Positions 21,699 to 33,138 of a stretch of DNA of 64,000 nucleotides are shown in pieces. The translations under genes were made by a program, and so were the position numbers. This DNA is from Cryptomeria japonica (taxonomy: Eukaryota > Streptophyta > Pinopsida > Cupressales > Cupressaceae): positions 686,520,583 to 686,584,582 of the forward strand of contig NC_081412.1 in NCBI RefSeq assembly GCF_030272615.1. Direction: 5' to 3'. The notes below the pieces were generated by a model. It made no database searches. It worked only from the letters and a program-made list of their open reading frames with translations, and was not told the origin of the DNA. Position 1 is the first letter of the stretch. Every line of letters starts with the position of its first letter.

Positions 21699-23223
21699 TT
21701 TGATTAATGAAAAAGAAAGTTTTGAAGGGGCCCCGAAACCCTATACAAGCAAGATTAAAACAACAAAGCCACGAGAAACAGAACAAAAGGAAAAAACTAG
21801 CGAAAAATGGGGAGAAACCCACAAAAGCCCCTAAAAGCTAGCAGGCCGTCCAGGAATCAAATTTTATCCAAGGCTTTAACCAAGGTGCTGCTAATTTCTT
21901 GCAGCTCTTTGATGTTGTCTTTGAGGTTGGGAGGGTCCTTGGCCACAGCAGCCACAACTTTCTTCATACTGGCCCTGGTTCTCTTAGCAGTTCCGCCCAT
22001 CGGGGTAGCATCACCACCACTTCCATTCTGGATGGTCTCCTCCTCCATGTCAAGGTCCACAACCGGTTTAGGAGAATGGTCAAAGACCTTGGCAATGTCT
22101 TCCAGGTTTTTGGTGATAGCAGAGAGGATACTTGGGATAATTCCCAGCAGATTTTTCATTGCTTCTTTTCCCTCTTCCAATGATTTTACCTTATTCTCCA
22201 TTTCCTGCTTCTAGTTAGTATGCTCTTTGTTTTCATCCTCCCTCTTTTTATTCAAGTTTATCCCTTGCTTCTCTAGGTTTTTTAGGGTTTCATAAATCCA
22301 TCTGTCGAAATTCATTCTAGCCTCTGAGAGCTTCTTGAGATTATCCAGGATAAGCCCCTCACTAGCACTATCCTTAGCCTTGCTATCCCCTTCCTCAGCC
22401 AGGTTCTTCTCGGAGCATTTGTTTGTTTCCTTCTCAGAGTTAACTTCGGTTTCCTCATTATCCTTGGGAGCTGTCTCCTCCATCAGATGGCTATTGTCCT
22501 TACTAGGGTGATCACTTGGAATAGGGCTATCCTGACCAGGCTCAAAATCTCCACTTTCTTCATCGTTGCCTAGTTCCTCTTCCTTCCAGTTGTCTTCTCC
22601 TTTAGAGTCGTTTGTCTCCATACCACTGCTTTCCTTGACGATGTCCTCAGTTTCCAACCCGAGGGAGCTTTTCCTTTTCTTGTTGGATGACGCCTTCTCC
22701 TTGCTAGTATCTCCGTCTTCCATCCTCCTTTTACCAGGGGAGGCAGAAATCTGCTTATTTTCCTACAGGCCGAGGGTTTTGCAATGCTCATAGATGAGCA
22801 GCAGGAGCCTGCAGTGGAGAATCAGGCTGGAAGGGTTCATCATGTGCTTGTTCAGGGACTCGGAGAGGGATCGAAAAAGGTAGTAGGGCAAAGACACTTT
22901 TTTGTCGTGTCTGAAATGGTTCAAGAGCATGAAGTGGTAAGTGTGGGCCCTGGAGAAACAACCTTCAACTATAATATACTCCATGATTGCATTCAGGACC
23001 CAGCCCCACAACTTCTTGATGTTTGCAGCATCGTAGTAGCCCCTGGTAGCCTTGCCAATTTTGGCCCGCTCTTTCTCTTTTCGTGGGAACAGGGTAACTG
23101 CATTGTTGGAGACCTTGAGGTCTCAAAAGAAGTTGAGCCCAGAGTGGGGCATACCAGTTACAGTAGAAATAAGCCTAGCATCCAACTTAAATTTAACTCC
23201 ATAAAGTTTAAAAGAGCCATTAG
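21699..23223 (-). mobile_element. Retroposed unit carrying a protein-coding frame, 1525 bp
   Basis: Inserted in copia B RT with a 17-base duplication ACCATTCTTCATATGTT at 21682-21698 and 23224-23240. On the minus strand it ends in a short A-rich tail after GGGTTTCGGGGCCCC and TTCATTAATCAAA. Long target duplication, one-sided A-rich end and absence of LTRs or inverted repeats point to target-primed retroposition (LINE machinery). It encodes no reverse transcriptase. A shorter relative with the same 3' end lies at 58133-58650. Confidence 0.85.
21857..23223 (-). pseudogene. Unrecognised ~450-codon protein inside the retroposed unit
   Basis: One minus-strand frame runs almost the whole unit, broken by three stops: TGA near 23131, TAG near 22760 and TAG at 22208. 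Each fits C-to-T decay (CGA or CAG). The N-terminal part is globular, with FKLDARLISTVTGMPHSG, KLWGWVLNAIMEYIIVEG, HTYHFMLLNHFRHDKKVSLP and YYLFRSLSESLNKHM. This layout reminds me of plant transposon-associated or mobile-domain proteins, but I cannot name the family. The middle (about 22210-22730) is strongly acidic and Ser/Lys-rich with nuclear-localisation-like KKRKSS. The C-terminal part (21857-22201) is helical and contains a basic KRTRASMKK. The 5' end is truncated by the insertion. Confidence 0.65.
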
Positions 23224-23240
23224 ACCATTCTTCATATGTT

Positions 23241-24184
23241 GTATCTATAAGCCTATGAAATTTTTTCTTTCCCCTACTAATGACATATCAAATTCATTCT
23301 TCATTTCATCTACAAAACAATTACTCATGTCATCATTACCTCCATATATAATGTCATCAACAAATAATTCACTAACCAGTATTTCATCTCCTCCGGACTT
23401 GAGATAAATGTTGTTGCATCACTGGTTCTAGCAAATTCTATCTTCATCAAATGAGTATGAAGTCATTCATACCATTCTCTAGGTGCCTTCTTTAATCCAT
23501 ACAAAGCTTTATGCAATTTGCACACCATGTCTTCCTTACCCATCAATGCATAACCATCAGGCTTCTCTATATAAACCTCTTCTTCCAGTATCCCATTCAA
23601 GAATGCAGACTTAACATCCATCTGGTATACCTTGAACTTCTTATGAGCTGCAAATGCAAGTAATGTTCTGACACCTTCCAGTCTTGCTATTGGTGCAAAA
23701 GTTTCTCCATAGTCTTTTCCTTCTTCTTGCACATAACCTTTGCATACTAATCTTGCCTTTTTGTGAACTACAACACCATCTTCATTTAACTTGTTTCTGA
23801 AACCCATTTAGTACCTATAACATTCTTGTTCACCAGTCGGGGTATCAAGGTCCAAGTGTTGTTCTTCTCGATTTTATCCAACTCCTCCTCCATAGCTTTC
23901 ACCCAATGATCATCACCAAATGCCTCCTTAGCACTTCTAGGTTCAAAGGTGCAGATCATGCAAGAGTTCTCTCTTATTCTCCTTCGAGTTAGTACACTGA
24001 CATCCTTATCTCCAATTATTTGTTTAGGACTATGATTTAGTCTCACATACCTAGGAATAACATGATCATTCTCTTTAGTTTTAGCTTCTTCATTATCATC
24101 TTCTTCTGAATTTATTTGTTCTGGTTGAACAACTACATCAGGATTTGCTTTATGGGTTTCTGATTTAATGGTTTCAGGTTCCAA
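23241..24184 (-). pseudogene. Copia B reverse transcriptase, N-terminal part
   Basis: Motifs [40 protein letters not shown] and [18 protein letters not shown], then after a stop the catalytic FVDDIIYGGN (near 23335-23365), which has Phe-Val-Asp-Asp in place of Tyr-Val-Asp-Asp. The upstream segment 23786-24184 is the usual low-complexity linker with ALDDHWVKAMEEEL-type sequence (here FGDDHWVKAMEEELDKIEKN). Stops and a frame change make it inactive. Confidence 0.9.
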
Positions 24185-24283
24185 AAGAAAAATTCAAGGA
24201 TCTTCATCCTTCTTCTCAAAACTGATTCCATCTGAAACTTCAGGACATTCATCTACACAAATATAAACACTCTCAACAATTTT

Positions 24284-25040
24284 CTATCTTCGGTTGTTGA
24301 AGTATTTATAGGCCTTACTCTTAGTGGAATAACCAAGAAATATGCCTTCATCACTCTTAGCTTCAAACTTGCTTATGTAATCAGCTCTTTTAATAAAACA
24401 TTTGCTTCCAAATATCTTAAAATAGATAACATCAAGTGATCTCTCATACCAGTATTCATATGGGGTCTTGTCCTTACCTCTTTTCATCAGAACTCGGTTC
24501 ATTGTGTAGACAACTGTACTTACAACTTTTTTCCAGAATGTTTTTGCTACACCTTCTTGTATCAACATAGTCCTAGCAGCTTCAACCACTTACCAGTTGT
24601 TTCTCTCTGCTATAACATTTTTATGTGGTGTCCTTGGTGTAGAAAGTTGTCGCTTGATACCTTTATCATCACAATACTTAGTGAACTCCATAGAAGTGAA
24701 TTCACTGCCTTGATCTGTTCTTAGACATTTTATCTTTTTGCCACTCTCTTTCTCAGCTAAGGCTCTGAATTCCTTGAATTTACCAAAAGCTTCATTCTTA
24801 TCCTTCAATAATATGGCCCACATCATCCTTGAATAGTCATTAGTTAAGATCATGAAATATCTATCACCTTGAATGCTTCTTGTTCTTATTGGTCCACATA
24901 GATCTATATGGACCAAATCTAACAAGTGCTATGCTGAGAAGGACTTGCTCTTCAAAGTTGAAGAAGTCATCTTTCCTAGCTGACATTATTTACAAAGAGA
25001 ATTAAAAGGTTTGTCTAGCTGAGGCATACCTCTTACTGTC
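24284..25040 (-). pseudogene. Copia B integrase
   Basis: Core with all three acidic positions: LTNDYSRMMWA, CLRTDQGSEFTSMEF and HKNVIAERNN, followed after a stop by the C-terminal region with YFKIFGSKCFIKR and GIFLGYSTKSKAYK. The GKM-type linker after the zinc module is visible near 24970. TAA/TAG stops separate the pieces. Confidence 0.9.
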
Positions 25041-25102
25041 TTAAACTTGCTTACTTTAACAATATTGTCAAAATTTATATGACAAAATCTCCTATGCCAA
25101 AG

Positions 25103-25798
25103 CTAGCTATCATCTATTTTTGCAATCAAATAGTTGCTAACTTTATAATTGAGATGAAATAGAATACCTCTAGTATGTTTCCCAGTTGCAATCAATTCAC
25201 CTTTGTTGTCAAATATTTTGCACATTCCATTTTTAAACTCCACTGGGTATCCTCTGTCATTAAGTTGTGCCACACTTAAAAGATTGTTCTTTAGACCTTC
25301 AACCCAATAGACATCGTCAACACTGCACTTCCCATTAAGAGAAATAACTCCCTTACCTTTAACCATACAGGGTGAGTCATTGCCAAATCTGACAACACCA
25401 CCATCAAATTCCTTCAGGGAAAGAAATTTGCTCCGATCACTAGTCATGTTATGTGAGCAACCACTATCAATGATCCAATCATCAAAGTTATCCATTTTGG
25501 ATACTAGTGCCTTCTGATCTGATATTTCTTCCTTAATAGCTACAAACACAATATATTCACTAGCATCATCATCAGATTCTTCATCAGTAATACCAGTGTC
25601 AATAGCTACAAGACAATCTCTGTTGCCATTACCCTTATACTTCTTAAATTTGTCTCTCTTGTATTTGTTTTCACCATTAGGGAAATTAGCTTCTATATGA
25701 TCAATCTTGTTGCATGAAAAAAAATTTAAAGGTAGGTTACCTCTATATTTACCAGTGCCTCTAGGCAGTCGTTTTGCCAATAATGCTTCAAGTTCCAC
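25103..25798 (-). pseudogene. Copia B nucleocapsid end and aspartic protease
   Basis: The zinc knuckle is damaged: FFSCNKIDHIEANFP retains only one Cys and the His of CCHC. The protease has an intact DSG triad (WIIDSGCSHNMTSDR) and the downstream GVISLNGKCSVDDVYWVEGL and NLLSVAQLNDRGYPVEF. This 231-codon stretch is the longest open piece of copia B. Confidence 0.9.
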
Positions 25799-26524
25799 TA
25801 AGTTGTCTTCATCACAGCATCTTTGTTGGATCTAGATTCATAGCTATGGCTAGTATCTCTACTTCTTCTCACAGATGGGTTAGAGACATAAGCTTGGAAT
25901 GTAGATTCTAATTTCTGTACACTACCATCATAGTCATTTAGTTCAAAAGCAATAAGTTTGCCAATAATAGAGTCAAGAGTTACCTTTGTTTTGTCAATGG
26001 ATTTTAGCTCCTGAATAGCTGCAACTCAGATAACATAGACCGGTAGCAAGGTTCTCAGTACCTTACTAATTACTGTGGCATCTTCCACTTTCCCTCCTGC
26101 ACTCTTTATCTCACCAACTATCTCTTTAATCATTTGACCATATTGGTGGATATTCTCACCTTCAGACATTCTCATGTCGTCAAACTTTCCTCTTAAACTC
26201 TCCTCTTTGGCAATCTTAACATGTTCATCACCACTATAAATCTCTTCAAGTTTTTGCCACACTTCATGTGCAGATTCAAGACCATGCACATCTACATATT
26301 TAGCATCAGATAGAGAATTGATAATAGCCTCTAATGCTTGGTGATTTTCTTGTTGTTCTTTCTTTTGATCATCAATCAGGATTCAAGTAGGTGTAATATA
26401 CTTAGTTCCTATATGATCCCAATACTGACTACCAAGACTCTTAATGTAAATATTCATTATGTCACTCCATATTCTATAGTTATCTTTGTTGAACTTCAGA
26501 CCTTCTTTGTTCATCATGATCTAG
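25799..26524 (-). pseudogene. Copia B gag
   Basis: Begins about 26524 with GLKFNKDNYRIWSDIMNIY (UBN2/copia-gag start), then a stop near 26390, then VHGLESAHEVWQKLEEIY, KGKFDDMRMSEG-type sequence (here RGKFDDMRMSEGENIHQY) and ISKVLRTLLPVY. Further stops towards 25800. Confidence 0.85.
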
Positions 26525-26575
26525 AAGATCTTTTCCTCAAGTTGTTAGGCTTTTAGATTAAGAGGACCTGAGATG

Positions 26576-26587
26576 CCCTGATACCAA
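26576..26587 (-). other. Copia B primer-binding site
   Basis: On the minus strand TGGTATCAGGGC follows the LTR end CA after two bases. It differs at one base from the Met-type site TGGTATCAGAGC. Confidence 0.85.
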
Positions 26588-26588
26588 T

Positions 26589-27968
26589 TGATGGTATGAT
26601 GAAAGAATAGTATCTAGTAGAATACTGAGAGGGGGGGGTGAATCAGTATATTAAAAAACTAATACAAAGTTCCCAAACTCAAACTCAGTCACACAAAGTA
26701 AACATATCTCAGTCAAGATCAATATTCATAAGAATACTTGACATCAACCGGTTTAACTCTTATGACAACTTAACAATAAACATCTTTAATCTTGTAAACA
26801 TCAACAATGCTTAATCATAACTCAACATATTCATCTCTCAATGCTTCTAGTTATCATGCCTTATTAGAAGTTAACCAAATCAACAAATAAGATCATAACC
26901 ACAAAAACATTCACCACTTGACACAAATGTTTATATGTGGAAAACCCAAATAGGTAAAAACCACGGTGAGATGAGACTCACAAGGATAGCTATTTGAACT
27001 CTTCTGAATTTTGTCCTATTAGGAGCCAAGCATGTTAAAGCTTTACAATAAGTCCTGTAAGAACTAATTCCGGTTAGGAATCACCCGGTTAAGGGATTTA
27101 CAAATATGCCTTGCTGAAAAGCACAATACCCTATTAGGAATAACCTCACTGAAGGATTTAAGAATCCAAGCTAATTGACCACCTTGTTAGAGCTTACCCG
27201 ATTAAGGGATTTCACTTATGTTGTAATTGCTAGAAAACAATAGGTTTTCTTGATTTGTCTGATTAGCACTACATTTGCTTGATCAGATCCTTTTAAGCTT
27301 CAATCTGCCTTCACTCAAAGTGTAGATCTATTCACTGGTTAGGCAACTACACACTCAATAGGTTTCTATCAATCTTTCCAACAACCTTTACAAATCAATT
27401 AGGTTGGTAACATAACAAAAACCTAATTCTCATCATCGAGATTACAAACAAGTCGGGTACAATCTTGACCGTTAGAAATCATGCCAATCTCTTCACATTC
27501 TTCAAGAAAATTCCAACCGCTCCATGATTATTGCTTCATCGAACTTTGTAACTCATCACGCGTTGTACATTAGATGCAATCCACTTTTCTCCTTCCCTAG
27601 ACAAAAAAACAAACGCGCCAAAATAATTTGAACTTATCCTCATACAAAGATCACACGTGTCTCCATCATTACCACTCATCAGATAATAAACCAACAAACT
27701 TGATCGGTTAGGGTTTAACAACTGATAGGGTTTACCGGTTACATTGCATAGAAAGGTTTAAACCTTTACACCTATTCACCGGTTCATAAACTTTACATGG
27801 TGATTTACAACATCTTCCACAAAGCTCTTCTTACTGGTTACTAGCCAATATCAAAAACAACAATATCAAAAATAACATGAATACCATTACCGATTCAATT
27901 GACATCAATGAAAACATATCATTAATGCAATCTCTATGCAAAATGCCAAAAATCTCAAAATGCCAACA
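26589..27968 (-). repeat. Copia B 5' LTR (1380 bp)
   Basis: On the minus strand it starts TGTTGGCATTTTGAG and ends CATACCATCA. It has the G-rich 'ctgagagggggggg' block near the end and the box 'gtggaaaacccaaataggt'. No second copy was found in the window. Confidence 0.85.
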
Positions 27969-27989
27969 CAAATAATAACAATCAAGAAA

Positions 27990-28700
27990 GCAATAAATCC
28001 AAGTCTTTCTTCTCCAATCCTCGCAGAAAATTCACAAATATTGGAGAACCCTTGGAATCAGCTTTAAAAAACTCTCCTTGCAAACAAACTGATTATTTTA
28101 CCAGAAGAAAGAAGTTATGAACCACAATTCAAGCCTAATTGGTGGAATGACAATCATTTTTGTAATTATCATCAGAATAAAGGACACCAAACTAATGATT
28201 CTCAGATATTGAAACACCTTATCCAAGATTTAATCGATAATGGAACTATCACAGTGGATAGCCATAAGACAAATGAATCACACCTAGCCTTCAAAACTCC
28301 ACTTCCAAATTATGAAAAAGGTGAACAATCCCAATTAAAATATGACAAAGGAAAAACCAAAGTGAACTACACTTATACATATGATGATGTGGTAAATGTC
28401 ATCATCGTTAAAGATAACACACCTTTAGAACCAATCAATGTCATTACGAGAAGCAAAACGAAGGTCACCTTTCTGGGTATAACAAAAGAATCAACATCCA
28501 CTTCACAACAATACAATTTAGCAAAGAAATTACAAATAATACCTGCTCAATTATCAATTTTGGAACTTCTCAAAGTTTCACCTATGGATAAGGAAATTTT
28601 GGAAAAATATTTAGTAGAAACAACAGTTTCAAAAGACTTGGATGTGGATCAGTTCCAAAACATGGTAGGACACCTTATAGCCCCTCATTGCTTATCACTT
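27990..28700 (+). pseudogene. Tat gag, C-terminal part
   Basis: Resumes beyond copia B with KTLLANKLIILPEE, FKPNWWNDNHFCNYHQNKGH and a long linker to 28706. Element D has the matching ANELITFP and CEYHWNKGHTTNNC, a C-x2-H-x4-H-x4-C knuckle; here the last Cys is lost. A stop (TAA) lies just before KTLLANK. Confidence 0.85.
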
Positions 28701-28721
28701 TCTTAAAATGATGACGCGTCC

Positions 28722-29075
28722 TTGCAACATCCTCAAAACACTCCCTTACATGTTGAAGTCACCATTAATAAAACTCGTGTCAAACACGTACTCATAGATG
28801 GTGGAGCGGGCTTAAAGATTTGTGCATTAAGTTTAATAAAGGCTTTGGGATATTCAGAAAATGCAGTAGATCCAAAGAAGAAAATAACCATTAAGGCTTA
28901 TGATGAAGTGGAGCGTTCTTCTAAAGGAATTGTGGTGTTACCAATCAAGATAGGACCAATGGAAAGGAATACATTATGTCAGGTTTTAGATTTGAACCTC
29001 TCTTATAACATTTGTCTAGAAGGCCATGGATTCACAACATGCAAGCAGTTCCTTCTACATATCATCAATGTGTAA
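28722..29075 (+). pseudogene. Tat aspartic protease
   Basis: Active-site region HVLIDGGAGLKICALSLIKA, then KKKITIKAYDEVERSSKG and VLDLNLSYNICLEGHGF. The family form in plant Tat elements is L-I-D-G-G-A-G-L-N-I-C, so Asp-Gly-Gly is normal for this lineage rather than a lesion. A frame change near 29015 leads to the next segment. Element D has the counterpart at 53140-53508. Confidence 0.88.
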
Positions 29076-30873
29076 AGTTTCCTCATGAAGGACAAGAGGT
29101 CACTATAATTGCAGATTCTAGCCAATATTGCAATAATTTGAAGTCAACACAAGATAGAAGAGTTCCACATAACAAAGAATCAGTATATCCTACCAAAGAA
29201 ATTCAAGAAAAGTTATGGGAAACCTTAGAAAAAAACATCAAATTAAATGACGAAGGAATGGGAAAATATTCTTTGCATAATTTTCCACTTTCACCTAAAT
29301 CATATAGAAAGTCTACAAATATCCAATCACAGACCTCAGAAAAATCAAAAGACATGTTTAATGGAGCATTTGTTAGAGCTGGAACACTTGCAGAAGAAAA
29401 TGAAGACAAGGACTTTCTTGGTTGGTTGTACAAAGATGAAAATGAAACTATAGCAACAACTGTAGAAGCCAATATTCCTATAGAACAATATGGCAATGCT
29501 TATAAGATCATGCAAAAAATGGGATATGAAGGAAAATGACCAATTGGTAAGAGACATCAAGGTATTTCAAAACCTATTTGTCCTCACTCACAATACATAG
29601 AAGATAAATCAAGACCTGGATATTCAAAACCAAATCCAAAGCACCATAATTATCAACGGCCAAAGGGGAGAAAGAAATCAGTCTCTAAAGAAGAACAATG
29701 GCAAGAAAAGCTTCATCAAGCAGCAAAAAAAGTAGCCAATAAGCAGAAACAAGAAGAACATAAGAATAAGAAGAAGATATTGCAATCAAAAGAGAAGAAG
29801 AATCTTGTAAACAAGTTCAAGGAATACAAGAAAATGCAAAATATGAACAAGATATTCCAAAAGTAGTAAAAGTAGAGATGGAAGAAATCAGGGAACTTTT
29901 TGCATCATACAACATTCCTGTGTGGTATAGTGGTGTAGTCCTAGACAATGGTTCAAAGATAGATTCAAATGAATATGAATAGGGTCCAAATGTCTCATCT
30001 AGTATATCAAGTGAAGAAAAAAATGAAGAGAAAGCAACTATCACAAATGAAGACATCTCTTTTACAAAATGAAAGATAGAGTTAGAAAGAAGACAAGAAC
30101 TCAAAATCTAGAGAAAGGAGGCATATACAAAACAACAAAAGAAAGGGTATGGAAAATGCCAAGAAGTAACACCACAAGAAGCACAAACATATATGGATCA
30201 AGCATCAAGAAATATTATATTTCTATCAAATGAGAAGCGAGATGTACCAAGGTATGGCAGAACCATAGAAGAACTAAGAGATAGTCAAGTAGGATTGACT
30301 ATTAGTCTAGAAGAAGCCAAGTTTGAAAGAAGACAAAAGCTAGCAAAAGAATATTCTATATCATGTACACAAGTATGCCAACTTCAAAATACAAATGAAT
30401 CTATTGAAATTAATCAAAAAGGAACTTGCAGTACTAAAGACGTGTGTGTTGATATAATCCATTCGTTTAAGGGACAAACGTTAGATGAAGAGCCACTTGA
30501 GTGTGAACTACAAAATACCAATACTGATTTTGTTAGAACTAATTGGAGAACACTTGGGAGAGACTATCCTCAAGATCATTCTATCTATGACATTACCTAC
30601 TCTATGCCAAATTATGACTATTATGTCATGAACCTTGAAGCACCTAACAATGACGATGACTATGACTTACCCCTTCCTCATCTAGAACTAATTGATTGGG
30701 ATAACCTAGAAAACCTTGAATTGGATGTCTTTTCCAATGACCATGACTTAGTAGTATATCTTAATGTTGTCAAACCTATAACACCTAAGATATCTTCCAT
30801 TGCAGAATCAAGTAACGTTTCTTGCAATCAGGAGAATGCCAAACTTTCCAGTCGCAAAATTGAAATAAAATAA
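29012..30873 (+). pseudogene. Tat G-patch and acidic linker between protease and RT
   Basis: The first frame (29012-29539) ends in a G-patch-like AYKIMQKMGYEGK, the RNA-binding motif also present in element D (MIQRMGYSG). A basic Lys-rich stretch follows (about 29640-29820). Then comes a 226-codon frame (30193-30873), acidic towards its end (LPLPHLELIDWDNLENLELD), which corresponds to 51141-51371 in element D. The linker evolves fast and no enzyme motif is present. Confidence 0.75.
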
Positions 30874-31139
30874 GGAAAGAGACCCTGTGCTGAAAATCAT
30901 TTCATGGCAACACTAGATCAATCATGAGGAAAAATAAAGGACGTATCTGATGGTGAAAACCTCTTTGAGGCGCCAGAAGATGGAAATTTTGACATCCTCC
31001 TTTCATATTTTCAGGACAGATCTGTTATTCTAATAGAACCAACAGAAGCAATAAACATTGGCACATCAAAGGATCCCAAGATACTTCATTCTACTGCCTC
31101 ATTATCAGATAAAGAGAGGAAATAATACATAAAATTCTT

Positions 31140-32260
31140 CAGACAAAGACAAATGAATTTTTATTGTTCCTATGCAGACATGCCAGGACTTAATCCAAAT
31201 CTTATAATGCATCATTTTAATGTGGATCTAAAAGCAAAACCAGTAAAACAAAAGCTAAGATGCATCCACACATCGCTCTTCTTGTAAAAGTTGAGCTAAA
31301 GAAACTATTAGATGTGGGTTTCATAAAACCTATTGCCTATCCAGAATGGGTTTCAAGCATTGTGCCAGTGTCAAGGCCAAATAAAAGCATAAGAGTCTGC
31401 ACTGGTTTTAGAGATTTTAATAAGCATGTCCCAACGATGGTTTCCCACTACCCAATATTGATATAATTGTGGACTTATCAGCAGGGTGTGAGATGTTTTC
31501 ATTAATGGATGGATTCTCAGGATACAATCAAACAAGAATCGCCCTTGAAGATCAAGAAAATACAACATTCACCTGTGCATGGGGTACTTATTGTTGGAAT
31601 GTTATGCCATTTGGGCTTAAGAATGCATGAGCAACTTATCAAAGAGCTATGCCAACAATTTTCCATGATATGATGCATACATTTATGGAAGATTATGTAG
31701 ATGATATACTTTCAAAATCTCATACAAGACAAGAACATTTGAAAATCTTGAGCAAGATCTTTGATAGGATGGAAAAATATCAGTTGAGATTAAATCCAAA
31801 GAAATGTGCATTTGGATTAACCTCTGGAAAACTTCCTGGGTACATTATATCAGCTCATGGAATTGAAGTAGATCCTGAAAAGGTCAAAGCCATCATGGAA
31901 ATGGAGTCACCTAAGAACATAAGTCAATTGTGATCTTTATAAGGAAGATTGCAATCAATCAAAAGATTTGTCTCTCAATTAGCAGATAGATGTCATCCAT
32001 TCACTCATCTTTTACATAAGAACATTCCATTCAAATGGGATCAGAAATGGGAAGAGGCTTTTATGCAAATCAAAGAATATCTCATGAATCCTCGAGTACT
32101 GGTATCACCAATAAAAGGGAAACCATTGTTACTCTATATCTCAGTGACAAATGTATCATTAAGCGCTCTCCTAGCACAACATGATGAAGAAGGAAAATAA
32201 AGAGCAGTGTATTACATTAGTAGAACACTTGTCGACTATGAATTGAATTATACATAAATA
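31140..32260 (+). pseudogene. Tat reverse transcriptase and first RNase H
   Basis: YADMPGLNPNLIMHHFNVD, then WVSSIVPVSRPNKSIRVCTG, a frame change near 31460, SGYNQTRIALEDQENTTFT-like sequence, and the intact catalytic EDYVDDILSKSH near 31688-31725. The connection and RNase H part (31949-32260) has FTHLLHKNIPFKWDQKWEEA and PLLLYISVTNVSLSALLAQH. At least three frame changes and several stops. Confidence 0.88.
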
Positions 32261-32479
32261 GACAAGACATGTCTAGCAATTGTATTTGCAACTCAGAAGC
32301 TGTGACATTATATGCTGACAGGAAGACTAGCCAAATGGGTTATGATACTGAGTGAATTTGATATAGAGTATGTTGATCGAAAAGCTATCAAAGGACAAGT
32401 TATTGCTGATCAATTAGCTGAAGCACCCTTACAAAATGGCATACCATTGCACATTGAATTTATTGATGTAGACATTCTA

Positions 32480-32885
32480 GCAATAAGTACAAAATTTTGG
32501 GAATTATACTTTGATGGATCTTATACACAATATGGATCACGTACAGGAATTTTGTTCATTACACCACAAGGACACACAATTCCAAAATCATATAGACTGT
32601 AGTTTCCATGCACAAACAATACTGCGGAATATGAAGCATTTACTATTGGGCTCAAAATGGCTATTGAATGGAATATCAAGGAATTACATGTCTATGGTGA
32701 TTCACAGCTTATCATCATCAAATAAATGATAATTATCAAACTAAGGCTGACAAGCTCATCCCCTACAAATAGTTGGTAGAAGAGTTTAAAGAACACTTTG
32801 AAGAAGTATCAATCACTCAAATCCCAACAAATGAGAATAAAGCAGTAGATGCAATGGCTACAATAGCATCTCTCTTGCAGAATTG
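32480..32885 (+). pseudogene. Tat second (archaeal-type) RNase H
   Basis: FWELYFDGSYTQYGSRTGIL, then after a stop TNNTAEYEAFTIGLKMAIEW and LHVYGDSQLIII. These carry the D, E and D of the RNase H active site. A second RNase H between the RT-linked one and integrase is diagnostic of the Tat lineage and resembles the plant-type RNase H acquired by these elements. Broken by stops. Confidence 0.88.
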
Positions 32886-33138
32886 AGAAAATCAACAACA
32901 TTACAAATTCCTGGTGGAAGATATCTTAACCCCTACCATTCAATCTCAGCATACCTCCATGATTTGCAATATATCGAGAACCAATAAATCCTTATACGGC
33001 CAAACTTATCAGTACTTAAAAGAGAATATCCTTCCTCCTGACCTATCCCGCAATCAAAGAAGAAATTTTATCTATCACTCATCCCGCTATACTATTATTG
33101 TTGATACCCTATGTAGGTGAGGTCTAGATAGCACTTTA

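Larger units (their letters stand above)
20641..27968 (-). mobile_element. Copia B: Ty1/copia retrotransposon missing its 3' LTR
   Basis: Minus-strand element in the Tat gag. The 5' LTR is 26589-27968. The internal order read downwards is primer site, gag, protease, integrase, RT, RNase H, then a purine-rich tract near 20694-20706. No second LTR copy follows; instead there is the short duplicated segment 20456-20640. The simplest reading is a deletion that removed the 3' LTR together with the missing piece of Tat gag. It carries a retroposed insertion (21699-23223) in RT. Confidence 0.88.
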
